From Chamaelirium japonicum (lineage: Eukaryota > Streptophyta > Magnoliopsida > Liliales > Melanthiaceae): a stretch of 64,000 nt of DNA. Of the stretch, positions 10,482-22,799 are shown one piece after another. The position numbers and the translations under genes are program-made. Position 1 is the stretch's first letter; the number at the start of each line of letters is the position of its first letter. Below the pieces are notes generated by a model. The model saw only the letters and a program-made list of their open reading frames with translations, searched no databases and had not been told where the DNA came from. Where the stretch lies: NCBI GenBank assembly GCA_947650365.1, contig OX393553.1, positions 72,079,229 through 72,143,228 on the forward strand, written 5' to 3'.

Positions 10482-12561
10482 CTAAAAATAAAAGATTGAA
10501 TAATGAGAATACATGAAAACTTATTTTTTGGATTTTTTAAAACAAGCTAATTATATCCATATGTCAACGCTACCCTCAAGCGAAGCCATTTTCATGGATT
10601 AATTAACCATATATGTAAGATCTCGGAATCGACTGTACCTGCCCTAGGAAGCATCATACAACGTCAATCCGCTTACACGGGCCTTTCCTTGACCCTATCC
10701 AAATCTACCAACTAAGGGCTTTGATGGACCATGATTATCTTTTGGCTAGTACCACATGATCCCCATTGTCTGAGCAACGAATGCCTCACGTGTACTTTGG
10801 ATGCTTACCCACGAGCCTAGGTAATTACGACACGGGAGTTCATGCGGCCCCCACTAGGGTGGGATGAAAAGCCTTTCTCTCCTCACCCCGTAATTACCAT
10901 ATCTTAAGAGAGATCACTAAGTGATTTGGTATGGAATGACACAACCCCCATCCTAGGGGATGTTGAGTTACGCCTTTCCACCCTAACACGAAGGGATTGA
11001 CGTGGAGGCCAGGGGATCTCAAAGAGTCCTCTCTTGCATCTCTTATTATATATGAGGGTTATTTTGCGAGTATGAATTTATACAAATACAAAGATAGCAA
11101 CCTCCTATATACTAGACCCTGGTCACACCATGCTCCCACTAGTTCTTCAAGCCCTTCACCTAGCATTAATCATTCTCAGAATATCATAGTCCCTGCCTCA
11201 AGTGGATTTCTCCATTCAAGGGTCACATTATATATTCCGAGAATATCGATGCTCTGCAAAATTAGTTATCACACTAATGCTCTGGAGCTTAGCCTAAAGT
11301 CAGACACACTGGAAAGGACTCCCACTAGTCATGGCGCCTCGCTTATAAATTTGACAATTAAAGTTCAATGGATCTCCATCTCATCTTAGGTTTCGATTCT
11401 GGCCAAATAGGCACACCCGACTAGTCGGGTGTTGACCTAATGGTGGCATAACCATATGTGATGGGATCCCACTAACATCAAAAATCAACTAAATAATAGG
11501 CGTCATCTAGCGGGATCCTATCCTCAAACAGTCGCTTGGACCAGAGGGAAAAAACATCCATCTGAAAACTGATAATCATATTATCTCATCGGGGTTCGAT
11601 ATGAAACATAAAAAACTAATAAAGAAAGCAACCATAAAAACTGAATTAAGTTCAGGGTCTGACCCCTGAAACTAATTAACACAGCACAGGCCTCTAGCTT
11701 TCTTCACAAGGTCCCTTGGTCCGTAGGGATGGCAACGGTGCGGTTTAAAATCGCAAACCACGAAAAACCGCACCGTATGGTGTGGTTTTGTTTTGCCAAA
11801 ATATAAAACCGTCACGGTGCGGTGCGGTTTCGGTTTGCGGTTTCGATTTTACCCAAAACTGCAAAAAATCGCACCGTTTAGACCATTATAATGTAAAACC
11901 GCGGTGCACCGCACCGCATGGTGCGGTTTTGGTTTTATATATGGTACACCGTAGCGGTGCGGTGCGGTTTCGGTGTGGCGGTTCAGTGTTGCGGTGCGGT
12001 TTCGGTTTTGCCCAAAACCGCACCGAAACCGCACCGTTGCCATCCCTATTGGTCCGGCTCATTCGTCACGCTCGTGAACACTTTGCCGGATCGTCTTCAT
12101 CCTCCAGGGTTTCGCTTACGCTTCCAATGGTGGATTTCTTTGGCACATCTTTCTTCTCGATCTGTAACCGAAAAAGTCTAATACGCTTCGAGCAAGTGCT
12201 CGCTCGTATACAATTTCCTAGAAATAAAAGAAAATACGCCTAGGAAAAAAGGCAATGGGAACCGAGGATGGTCAACCCCTATCGCTCGCCCAATCTACGG
12301 CTCTATTACATATCCACACACATAGAGAGCAAATCCAGACAATGGCTAACTCGGGGTCCGACCCCCGGTAGCAAGCATAAACATATATCTAGATTTTATA
12401 GCGGCGCCCTGCAAGAACGATTCATAGAACAAGCACAATATATACATATGCATGATCTAAGCGTAAGAACTCCGATGATCTCACGCGTTCATCATGCGTA
12501 TACATGATGGTTTCATAAAAAATCATGAAATGCACACCACTAATGCGGCTCTGATACCAAT
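10482..12561 (-). other. Copia 2 leader with primer binding site
   Basis: This is an unusually long non-coding leader of about 2.1 kb between LTR and gag. The primer binding site gctctgatacca (12548-12559), complementary in element orientation to initiator Met-tRNA, lies 2 bases from the LTR. The leader resembles bases 1-1551 of copia 1, including ggggtccgacccccgg and long parallel stretches around 10800-11560. A hAT MITE occupies 11724-12048. No gene is supported. Confidence 0.8.
11724..12048. mobile_element. hAT MITE with perfect 8-bp TSD
   Basis: The 325-bp element has near-perfect terminal inverted repeats: left TAGGGATGGCAACGGTGCGG, right its complement ending GTTGCCATCCCTA. It is flanked by the exact 8-bp duplication TTGGTCCG (11716-11723 and 12049-12056), the signature of hAT transposition. 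The interior is iterations of CGGTGCGGTTT-like phrases on both strands. There is no transposase, so it was moved in trans. It lies inside the copia 2 leader and is therefore younger than that insertion or was carried by the family. Confidence 0.93.
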
Positions 12562-14692
12562 TGTTGGAAATAAATCCATGGTAGAGGCTCGCAGCGGAAA
12601 CGATTTGGCGGTCGAAAGACCGTTCATGGTGCACATTACACGATTTAAACTTTTATTGAAACTAATCTATATGTGTGTGCATGTGTATGCACGTGAATCG
12701 AACACCCTAACAGTAATCTAGCGTAATGATTATCTAACATGCATGCAAATCATAATGCTCGCTAGATCTACATGTTAGATTATTCATACCTTCGTACGGA
12801 TCTTTTAACCGCGGAGAATTGTCTTCTTTGTCGATGGAGACGGAAGATCGTTCGCAAAGAAGCCGATGGTATGAATGGAGATGATGCCTTCTTGTTCACC
12901 TGATCTTACACGATGCATGGAACGTCGCTCTCGGATCTCTGAGTGCCTCCGAAGAATGACCCTTCTCCTTCTACGAAACTCCACGCGAGGAAGATGAAGT
13001 TGCAAGCGGGAAAGTAGAGAGAGATTAGGGAGAGAACTAGAGAGATGAGAGAGGAAGGGGGTTTGGTTTTTTGCAACCATATGGCCGGCCCCATAGGGTC
13101 CCTTATATAGGGCCGGCCTACCCCCTTGGATAAGGATCCAAGGGGATAATAACCTCCCACAATTATGTCTCCATTATCACCCTTTTATCTCTCCTTGTAT
13201 TTATCCATTTTTCCACTTTTTAGGATTTGTTTTGACCAATTCAAAGCCCTATCCCTATCTATATGGCTGGCCCTATAGATGAGGGATTCTCATCCCTACA
13301 ACATAGGGCCGGCCCTAGCATGGTCTCCCACTTCTAGGGTCGGCCATAAGTGAGGTCCGGCAGAGTGAGGTTTTACCAAAATGCCCTGACGCCTTAATTT
13401 GACCATTTCTAGTGTGCGAGACCTAGCGACCACTACTTAAGTGATCTTTACTAGTTACCTTACTATTAACTGAGGTCACCAGAGGATACCTCTAGCAAAG
13501 TCAACTAGTCAACTCGCAACATACCCCGGTGCATCGCACTAATGCAGCGAAGTTCACTTATGGCTAGGGATTACTACCTGCGCCTCTGTACTAGTCTCGG
13601 GCTTATCCCTTAGTACTCGCATGTAGTTACGCATCTACCGTGCTCTAGTGCCAAGCACACACGGAGCGTATACTTCTTTCTTTCTCATAATGCTTATGGT
13701 GTTCCGAGGAGACGGTTCAAGAACCGTACATAATGTTGATAAGGTGGAACCATCAGGGGCCGGGGTTCATGGCTTCCAACTCAAGCTCGATCGACACACT
13801 ACCCGAGTGTACGATTGATCCTCTGAGCTCGAGTTAACCTGCATAGCCACCCAAAGTGCGACGCAGGCTGCACTCCAATTCACCCGGACTTACTATGTTC
13901 TCCATCATACCCCTGCTCTCCGCTTAGTAGTGGTAAACACGTTGTCCCTCCATTTGATGCCATAATTCACTTCGAGCGGTGGAGACTACCGTCAGACTCG
14001 AATGATCATATGACTTGGTTCCTTCCAAGTTGACCTATACATCGCACCTCTGATTACCCCGTCGAGTAATCGAACCCGGTCAACAGTCAAACTGATGACC
14101 ACCAGGTCTGGGTTTGGTACAGTGTAAGTCACACCAAGGAACGCACCTCCCTTCAGGGGTGTGAATGGCCTGCAGGAGTGACATGCTAATGCAACGCCAG
14201 TCGGGTAACCCAGTACACCGTGGTTTTGGATCACTGCATACGGATCCTCACACATTGGTGCGCCAAAGCACTACTCAACTGGTTAGTCCATCAGACATGG
14301 TTCCTTAGGGTTTAGGACTATTTTACCCTAAGCAGAAACACGGCTTAGTGTACCAGTGTCTGCTCACTGATCTGTACACCGTGCTAGTTCCGTTCAGCTA
14401 CAGACACTGTGCCTGGTGATGACCATGGTGAAGACTTCCCATGAACTATCATCGCCAACAGCTTATCATGATGAGGCGACCAACCTGATCATAGCTGTGA
14501 ACTGATTTAGATTATATGGGACCAATCCACTCAGTCTTCAACTCAGTGGATTACCATATAACCATGGCTCTCTGTTCCTTCAAAGAACACGTAACTATGT
14601 TACGTACCTATATGCATCTCATATAATAACTATCAATCTTTATTAGACCAAAACTTAAAGTTTTACAAGCTCAGAACACATCAATCCTAACA
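12562..14692 (-). repeat. Copia element 2: 5' LTR
   Basis: This LTR of 2,131 bp runs TGTTGGAAATAA...CAATCCTAACA on the plus strand and pairs with 4381-6497. In element orientation it is the promoter copy. A minus-strand TATA (CTATATAAGG) lies at 13101-13110 beside GGCCGGCC. It is followed at 14693 by the TSD copy CATAT and then by the outer gypsy leader. Confidence 0.93.
13101..13110 (-). promoter_or_regulatory. TATA box of copia 2 5' LTR
   Basis: The minus strand reads CTATATAAGG, bordered by GGCCGGCC palindromes as in the other LTR. It is the likely promoter of the element transcript. Confidence 0.6.
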
Positions 14693-14703
14693 CATATCCC
14701 TAG

Positions 14704-14715
14704 GCTCTGATACCA
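14704..14715 (-). other. Gypsy primer binding site
   Basis: Plus-strand gctctgatacca is complementary in element orientation to the 3' end of initiator Met-tRNA. It lies 2 bases from the LTR end (tgtcacgcccc at 14718). Confidence 0.8.
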
Positions 14716-14892
14716 GTTGTCACGCCCCAGAAATCTAGAACTGATCTCTGGGGTATGAATTGAGAAAAACCAAGGGTTTTAGGGTTTGGTCAACTGTCTA
14801 CTCCAATTAGGGTTTCTCACATGGCTTCTACTCTCTCAAGGAATATTTTGAATATTAGTTTTTATAAATATAAATATAAATATATATATATA

Positions 14893-15039
14893 GGGGTATG
14901 CTAAAATGCGGCATGCGGTGCGTGCGGCATCGCACCGCAGCCGTCTGATGCACTGCTGCGTGCATCGCATGCACGCGGTGCTTGTATCAGACGGCTGCGG
15001 TGCGATGCCACACGCACCGCATGCCGCATTTTAGCAAAC

Positions 15040-15042
<3 letters not shown>
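14893..15042. mobile_element. 150-bp MITE with ~60-bp TIRs
   Basis: The two halves form a nearly perfect hairpin. The left arm starts GGGGTATGCTAAAATGCGGC; the right arm, complemented, starts GGGGTTTGCTAAAATGCGGC, and they match over about 60 bases with roughly three mismatches. The element is flanked by TA on both sides, as for Tc1/mariner-type insertion. It lies in the gypsy LTR next to a TA microsatellite. There is no coding capacity. Confidence 0.85.

Positions 15043-15113
<71 letters not shown>
15043..15113. repeat. (TA)n microsatellite
   Basis: About 35 TA units directly follow the MITE. Open frames through it are artefacts. Confidence 0.95.
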
Positions 15114-15117
<4 letters not shown>

Positions 15118-17137
15118 AAAAGAAAGTATAGATATACAGTTTTATCGACAGAGAGATGATCACGCTCAACCCTCAACCGGGTTATCCTCTCAGCATGTGC
15201 GGTCTGTTGGTGCCCCACATGCTGACATAAGTGCCTCTTAAGGAAGCACGAGGCTCAAGCCTCTGACGGCGAGTCGAGTAGCCTCGCCTGCTCTCTAGCA
15301 TTCGGGCACTGGTTCACATATCCTATCTAATGAGCTAGTCAATTAGGTCACTTTAAGATTTATATTTTATTGTGAGCTATCCTAGGCTTGGGGCCTTGAG
15401 GAGCGGCCTACCCAAAGAGAACACAACTGTATCATTGCCACTAATAATATACACCAAGCCATATCTAGTACAATTACAATGCCAGAAAGAAACAGTACTG
15501 CTACACGACATACTGAAATCTAAACTCTGCCACCGTCCTAACTCCACCGCTGGCCTCGTGTTGCAGCTACCCCTGAGTCTCTGAATCTGCAGAAGAGCCT
15601 ACTCGTGGGAATGAGTAGCCCCCAAAATGAATTGGGAGATTAACCAAATAAATGACTAGTGACAAGCTAACTGTCTAGGTAATTAATAACGCCATCATTT
15701 TATAAACAGTTTATTGATTATCCTAATTGTCCGACTACATTCTCAATCACGCCCTAGGTGTCCATGCAATGTCTACATTCGTATGCAATCTCTACTGTCA
15801 CTAGGTTATCGAGAATACTATTTTAAAATTAATAAAATTAAACACACTCAATGTGAACCCCGTATATTTTGTTCATCCTGTCCCCGGTCGGGCATTAATA
15901 TAGGGCATTTTATTTTGATGTAGAGGGCCAACTCTCTCGCCGCGCATACTCCGATACTATGCACAAAGTCACCCATATGATCATAAGGGGTTTTCCGTCT
16001 TTCACAGTGGAGCTCTACTGCCCAACTTGCTTTCCTTGGGGGCTTCAACTATCCCGGGACAGGATTGCTAGGCCAATCCCTCTTCGAGGGCACCATCTAT
16101 TGGCTTTACCACAATCCCTGCCTGTGACCCCCTAGCCTACTGATCTTCGGCTGTGTGCGCAGGGTGGTTCACAACCCTTGCGCGCACGGGGTTTGAATTT
16201 TTCTACAGGATAGAATATCACACAATTATAATAATAAAGTGATTTCGATGTTTTACCCTGGACTTCACACCGCGCTCACAACCCATGCATCACGATAACT
16301 ATTAAATTTACTCTGGCCCGTGTTCCCGTGTGCCTGGGTCTCCACACTCCATCCAGGAGAGTGAGCCCGATAATTATTATTTAATTATTAATTTCCAATC
16401 TTAAGGGAATTTCTACTTACGGTGTCCAAGCAATCAGAAAATTTATTATTTAATTATATTATTAAGCATGCGTTGCCGGATTCGCGACTCCGCATGCAAG
16501 GCGGGGTCCACTCAATCATATACGACGATGTCCGTTGGGACCCGCATACAGCGTTATGGACACCTACCCTTAATTTCTATAACAACATAATTAATTATCT
16601 AAACAGCATGCAGTGTCACCTGAAAAGTGTGCTTGGGCTGATGCTGCTAGGCGTCCTCTGCGATCTGTCCCCGACTTGGTCCGCGCACCCACTAACTGCC
16701 AAGTATACCAGCGGCCTATGGTCATTAAGTGTTACTAAAATATCACTGGCTTAGGCCCTGATTGGCCGAGCCGAGAATTAAGCGCCATCGGACGCCGGTC
16801 TACTGGCATGCAAAACGGTGCGCCAAAAGGCATCGTTGGTTAGTTAACGTTGCTGACGCCAAGTATCCCACTAAGTTCTAATAGCAATGATTCAGCTAAA
16901 TGGTCGTGACCGTGTCGGTCGATGACGAAATCGGCAAAGCCGATCACAGTCTGGCTTGATTTGCCAAAGGACGTGTTTGCACGGGAATCACACTAGTGAC
17001 CATCCTAGGTTGCTAAGTAGCACCTCGTTGCCGCTAACGGGTCGGTCTCGTGCGCAAATGGCTATGCTAGGTGGTTTGGCCCGCATCGGTTTCATCAACT
17101 TGATACGAGCGTGACCCGAGGAGATCGGCCCGCTAAC

Positions 17138-19363
17138 TGTTGAGAGGCCAATTCGTGCTAATTATCCTATTATTCTCGAGCATATATCGTCAGTTTGCTA
17201 CGTAAAACTTTCATACTACACGTAAACTGCATGATTATCTTTGCACCACTGCAAAGTAGGCTTTCATACGAACACAATGATATATTGGTTCGCTCTCATA
17301 CACATCATACATGATAGTTATACTGTCTAATAATCCAAATTATCTTTTTATCGATAATCGCGCATTGGAATCTTATGAACGCCATTTCATATGTGATTTT
17401 CAGGGAGTTGATCCGGTACTAGATGCAGTAAAATAAAGGGCATCATACTGAAGTAATGGATGGTCTCATGGCAAGTCGATAGACGCTTGGCTCAAACTAG
17501 AGGAGTACTACACGCATGGAAATGGAAGAATGTATGCGGACGAGCTTAGATGGTTTGAATGGTGCAACTCGGACCTGCCACCTTTTCTCTCTCCTCTATT
17601 TCTTTCGTCTCTTTCTTTTCTCTTTCTCCATCTTAATTCTTTGCCTTGTTCAAATCCAGCTCATCCAACCTAAATGTCTCTTTAGCAACTCCCTCGAACA
17701 AACCGAGATCCATCCATACCCATACCCGACTCGATCACAACCCGGTTTTCATATCAGGAGTCCAACACCGCACCAACCCATACATGAACATAACCATGTA
17801 TACCAAGCCTAGCATTTCACTGAACCCGTACAACTCATGCATGCACATAAGCCAACCACCATCTCACCAAATCACACTCATCCCATCGATGGGAACCCAT
17901 GCATCATCTATATCTGTCCGATCCATTCCTTAACCTCATCAACAGCCATCCTTTGCAAACCCATCTTAATACACCCAGCTCTCTCTTAACTTAGCCGTTC
18001 GATCACATCGCAACCGTCTCTAGCTTCCCTCTACATGCATGCATGCGGCCACCTTAAATATCTGTAGTCGTCTCTACCTCGTTTGATCACAGCCATCACC
18101 TGAAGCCATAAACCCAAAGCGATTGTAGCCGTCCGATTGCCAATCCATTCCATGCATGCATGCATGTTCACCGATACACCCAGCGCTCTCCCGTTCGCTA
18201 CTTCCTCTCTCTCTACGATCTTCTCTCCCTCTCTATCTAAAACCGATCCGATCGCACCCCTATCTTCTCTCTATCCCGAAGCCGTCCGGGTCATGCACGC
18301 AGCCCTCCGGTTCTCTCTCTAAAAACCAACCGAACGTCTTTCTTTCTCTTTCCTTTTTTTTCGATCTTACCCGACTCTCTCTCCACCCACTCGGATGTTC
18401 TCTATCTCCTATATAAGGGAGGGCTCGGGAAAACAAAAGGAGGGCAGCGGAGTACCAATGAACCTGGGAGATAGCTTTAGACGACCGAACCAGAGCCATC
18501 ATCACCATCTTCATCACCATTGAGGCTTCTACCATCTTCGCCGGTCACGCAACCATCTCCGAGCGACTCTTCATCATCACGAAGCTGCACACCGACATCA
18601 TCGCCGGATTTGTCATCTTCAAAGAAGCATCCGTCATCAACGCTCGCATGACCATGCGAGGCTAACCACCATATTCTAAGACCTAGATGAAGCCCTGTAG
18701 TCAGATCTAAACTCTATTTTTATGTGCTATTTCCATATTTTTGTTCGTTCAATAAAATAATGTGATCTTATTTATCTCATCAAAGCTTGATTGGAATTGC
18801 ATGCAGTAAATCCGATTTATTCTCTGTATTATCAGGGTTTTACAGAAGTCGATTTTATAGTTTTATTCTTCGTTATTACGGAAAGTTTTACGGGAAATTA
18901 TTACAGAGTCTTGGCTTTTGTTATCACTACGAATTTTACGGAGGATTACTTCATCTTATTCCTATGAAGCGAGAAAGATCGCTATATTAGTTTATCATAA
19001 TTGTGTTTCTTATTGAATACCTTCCGCGGGGATAGATTGACTTCGAATCTCCGTGAGTATCGTGGAAATCATATAAAAATACGGTTTAGGTTGCTACATG
19101 TGCGGATTCTAGAGCTTAGAATATCCCTCCATATAGATTTCAACCTCAATCTTAATTAACTGTTAGTTTTACCTTCCGTATTTCTCTTTACAAAATAATT
19201 TCACAAAAATCAATCATCATATTAAACTAAAATATAAAATTAATTAGCTTTAATTTTTCTTTAATTAGTTTTCAATCAAGTCTCTGTGTGATCGACCCGT
19301 ATTTACCACTGTCCATCAGATAGACACCGTGCACTTGCGGTATAACAATTTAAAAACATAACA
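17138..19363 (+). repeat. Probable Tat/Athila-like solo LTR
   Basis: The plus-oriented LTR-like sequence has a TATA box CTATATAAGG at 18409, a poly(A) signal AATAAA at 18751 and an ending phrase (gtgtgatcgacccgta near 19287, then gcacttgcgg near 19331) like the end of Athila/Tat LTRs. The boundaries TGTTGAGAGGCC and AAAACATAACA are flanked by CTAAC at 17133-17137 and 19364-19368. No primer binding site or interior follows, so a solo LTR is likely. 'CTAACTG' also occurs near 15669 and 16690, so the left end is a choice. I prefer this one because the GC-rich, gccgatc-containing text resumes on both sides. Short ORFs inside are not credible. Confidence 0.45.
18409..18418 (+). promoter_or_regulatory. 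TATA box in solo LTR
   Basis: CTATATAAGG follows a long C/T-rich stretch. An AATAAA motif at 18751-18756 would be the matching polyadenylation signal. Confidence 0.5.
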
Positions 19364-20839
19364 CTAACCACAAGTGTGGGCCCAAAGGGCTTGATCGTCA
19401 TCGTGGGGAGGTCGGGGTTGGTGTGCCAAGCCACAACTTGGCGTTGCCAGCTATCCAATTGCCGGATTTCCGCCCAGCTCGAGTACGGTTCAACAGTGTG
19501 CGCTAGGCTATGCCGGAACAAGGGTTGCCCTACGTCGGCTCTAGGCCGATTGCATAGCCGGCGGCCACCTTTGGTTGCACAACCACCGGTCACCTGGCCG
19601 ACGGCTATGGCCATGTCAAATCTAAGGTTACAGGGGATGGTCGGATTCGCACAGAGAAAGAAGAAAAGGCAGGGTTCGTCGGCATTGGTTGCATAACCGT
19701 CGGCCATGTGGCCGGCGGCCGTGGCTATGATAAGATAAACAGGGCAAAGAGGGGGGCTTCTACCGTCTGCCAGTCACGTCAAAGCCGACGTCGGCCACCA
19801 CAACGGGGGAAACACGGGGGTCAAAGCGGTAGGTGGCTATCAGCCCATGGGGCCTGGTCGGGCTGGGTCGAGTGCTACCTGTTGCATGGCTGCCGACAAC
19901 GAGGCCGTCGGCAACCATCGCAACAAGGTGAGAAGGAGGGGTGGCATGCAATGAGTCGGCTCGTTGGCTGGTTTCAACGGTACAAAAGAGAGAAAAAAAC
20001 AGGGGAAAGGAGGGGAGGTGGCCGACCTGGTGCAGGGGGTCATCGACTGCGGCTCCTCCTCTAGCCGGCAACGCTCCGGCTATCGCGCCACACACACAGC
20101 AAGAGGGAGAGGAGAGAGAGATCGGACGGGAAAGAGAGAGGGAGAAATCGGAGAAGAGGAAGAAGGGGATCGGATAGGGGTGAGGGGTTCGGACTGAGGA
20201 AGGGGGGAAAGGGGACGTGGGGTAGGGGCTTTAAAGGGAGGGGAGGGGCGGCCACCGGTGGGGTAGGGGTCAAGAAAGGGGGGCAGCCGACTTAGGGTCT
20301 AGGGGCGGCTGCTGGTAGGGGGCCTAGGGGCGGGCTTAGGGTCAAGGAGGACGGCGGCGGCCGGCATGATGGGATGGAGGGGGTGACGGCCGGTGGTGAG
20401 GTAAAAAAGGGGAGGCGATGGGCGGCTGCCGGGCTCAGGATCAAGGAAGGCGACGGCTCGTAGGGGGCGGTGGCTTAGGGTCTAGGGGGGCCGGGTCGGA
20501 TCGGGTTTGGGGGAGAGTGGGAGAGAGATCGGAGAGAGAGTGAGAGATCGGGGAGATGGGGGAGAAGAGAGGAAGAGAGAGAGAGGTGCGAGATGAGAGG
20601 GGACGGGTCGGGGTTTGGGGTTCGGGTTTGGGTTGGGGTCGGGTTCGGGTAAGGGTTTAGGTTTTATTAGATTTTTTTTTTCTCTTCTTTCATTCATTCT
20701 TTTTTTTTTTCCCTCTGATTTTGCTTGCACCGCGCCTGACTCAACTTCGACTCACGTCGAGACGCGCCGGCGCGCGAACCTCGCTGACTTCGACAAACCC
20801 GCCACAGTAAAATAATAGTAAAAAAAAATGGTTGTTACA

Positions 20840-21342
20840 TTAGCCATCGCCCATGCATGTGGCATCTCCCTAGGGTTCTTCCCAAGACCCACAGTCCAAC
20901 CAATTAGAGATGCCAGCGCTCCACTTCACACTTCACATGTAGTCATCTCGTCGGGTGATTCTTCGGTTCGTTCAAATTGCATTACTCTCTTCTTTTTTGT
21001 TCCTTAAAAAAATGACTATGTATTAATTAAAATGGAGTTAAAAATAAGGTTTTTTTTTTCTAAATGACCACCATCTTTGTTGAATTGCTCAAACCAAGTA
21101 TAGTGCCTAAAAACGTTGCTTTTATGACCTTCGCCATGTGTGGAACCAATCACACGTTTATATTTTGTTAAGTTGTGATAAAAATGTCCATAACATATAT
21201 AGTCATTTATTCTTTTGTAAAACATATACAGTTCCAATGCAATCTCATTTGTTTAGTTGTGTTCCAAACAAGGGCGTACTCCAACGAAACAATAGATAAA
21301 GTAAACTTCTGACCACATTCCAACGACTTTCGACAAAGGTTT
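20840..21342. other. Non-coding spacer
   Basis: AT-rich sequence between the gypsy LTR and the CACTA-like element. I see no gene, RNA or repeat here. Confidence 0.6.
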
Positions 21343-21732
21343 CACTATAAAAAAACTATTTTTATCGACGGACATATTTCATCGGTAAAAAGAAATATTT
21401 GTTAGTATAGATTAACGGCGACAGATAAAATTTATGTCGTTGACCGTCGAAAAAATGGCGTCGGGAAAGCAAACATCGACTATTTAATGTTTTCGTCAGT
21501 AATAAATATTAATACCGATGAACAATTATATTTTATCGGTAATATAAGAATACTTATAAAAATTAATAAATATTATGCCCGACGAAAGACAATTAATCCG
21601 TCGGTATATATATTATTATTACCGACAGAAGCATAATACATATCGATATAAAATACATATATACTGATGGAGATCTGACGACCGTCGATACATATATAAT
21701 AATTACCGACGGTTTAATAAATATCGTCGGTA

Positions 21733-21844
<112 letters not shown>

Positions 21845-22197
21845 CCGATAGTTATTAGTTGCCGTCAGTAATAGTTATTTATATAATATTTAATAAATTT
21901 ATTTTTCCCGACAATAATTATTAAGTCCGTTGGTAATAAAAATTTAATTTTTTAAAAAAATTATACCAAAATCTAGTTGTTTTTCAGTCATTATATATTA
22001 CCACAATACAAAACAACAGATAATCACAAATAATAATACACAATAATAATATTTTTCCAAAATATATTATAAAAATATTTTTACACAATGAAAAGTGTCC
22101 TAGCTGCGTGCTTTCAACAACCCCTCATGTCGCCGTCTCGCACCAGTGTTCTCATCCCCTTGACGCCGCACCTCTTTCAATTAACAACATATAAATA

Positions 22198-22651
22198 TAG
22201 GGTTGACAATTTTGGACCCGACACGACAGACCCGACACGAAGTTAGCGGGTCTGGGTTAGGATTAAATGGGCTTAGGTCGTAAACGGGTCGACATGATAG
22301 ATCTGTTTAATAAACGAGTCGGGTCCGGGTTTATGGTCTGGACACAGACCCGGGAAGACTCGTTTAAAATTCAACAAGTCATGTCGGGTCGGGTCGGGTC
22401 TACCTGTAATCCGATACTGTAATATATAATATCAGGGGGTCTATTGGGTCAGTTCGGGTTGAGTCGGATTGGGTCGGATCAGGTCAACTGAATAGACCCG
22501 TTGTGGTAAACGGGTCTACCCATTTATAAGCGGGTCGGGTATGGGTTTAGGATTTAGACATGATTAGCTAAACGGGTCGGGTCTAAGTCTAGGGGTTTTG
22601 GACACAACCCGAAACTAGACACGACATGAACCCGACCCATTGCCACCCCAA
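22198..22651. mobile_element. hAT MITE nested in the CACTA-like element
   Basis: The ends are TAGGGTTGACAAT and, complemented, TTGGGGTGGCAAT, close to the plant hAT consensus TAGGGGTGGCAAT. The flanks tataaata (22190-22197) and tataaatg (22652-22659) match at 7 of 8 bases, a slightly decayed TSD. The interior repeats cgggtcgggt-like phrases. There is no transposase. At 454 bp it is related in end structure, but not in interior, to the MITE at 11724. Confidence 0.82.
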
Positions 22652-22799
22652 TATAAATGATTGACATCTATAATTAATATAAAAAGATGTTAAAAATATT
22701 AAATTCGTTAAATAATTAAAATATTTTTGACATCTATGTCGTAAGTGTACCGTCGGTTTCAATAAGTTACTTATGCATCAAACGAGATGCCCGTGCTGG

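Larger units (their letters stand above)
4376..14697 (-). mobile_element. Copia element 2, complete with TSD
   Basis: A Ty1/copia element of 10.3 kb (4381-14692) is flanked by a perfect 5-bp target duplication CATAT (4376-4380 and 14693-14697). It reads right to left: 5' LTR 12562-14692, primer binding site 12548-12559, a leader of about 2 kb holding a hAT MITE, gag-pol 10481-6554, a purine-rich stretch next to the LTR, and 3' LTR 4381-6497. Domain order is gag, zinc knuckle, protease, integrase, reverse transcriptase, RNase H, which defines copia. The LTRs differ at many sites and by indels, so the copy is old. Gag-pol has numerous stops and frameshifts and cannot move itself. Confidence 0.95.
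3360..20839 (-). mobile_element. Outer Ty3/gypsy element (Tekay/Del-like), 5' part
   Basis: An old gypsy element reads leftward. It consists of a long 5' LTR (14718-20839), a Met-tRNA primer binding site (14704-14715), a short leader and a decayed gag (down to 3360). Copia element 1 interrupts it at 3360, and its pol would lie left of the window. Copia element 2 splits its leader at 4376-4697. In element orientation the LTR starts TGTAACAACC and ends GGGGCGTGACA, a form common in Tekay/Del chromoviruses. The lineage is inferred from LTR ends and gag style. No pol domain is available to confirm it. Confidence 0.6.
14718..20839 (-). repeat. Outer gypsy 5' LTR, interrupted
   Basis: The LTR starts at tgtcacgcccc next to the primer binding site. 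I place its far end at gttgttaca (20839), giving TGTAACAACC...GGGGCGTGACA in element orientation. After removing the solo LTR (17138-19363) and a 150-bp MITE it would be about 3.7 kb. The part at 19369-20810 is GC-rich and then purine-rich on the plus strand (gagagagatcgg repeats), a pattern typical of sequence near an LTR transcription start on the other strand. No ORF here is convincing. The far end is inferred from the terminal sequence only, as the partner LTR is outside the window. Confidence 0.5.

Noticed and set aside
14987-15169. 60-codon frame with repeated Tyr-Ile
   Set aside because: It is a translation of the TA microsatellite.
19303-20273. Several GC-rich open frames of 67-134 codons
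   Set aside because: They overlap on both strands, have no domain, and fall in the gypsy LTR where the sequence is GC- or purine-rich.
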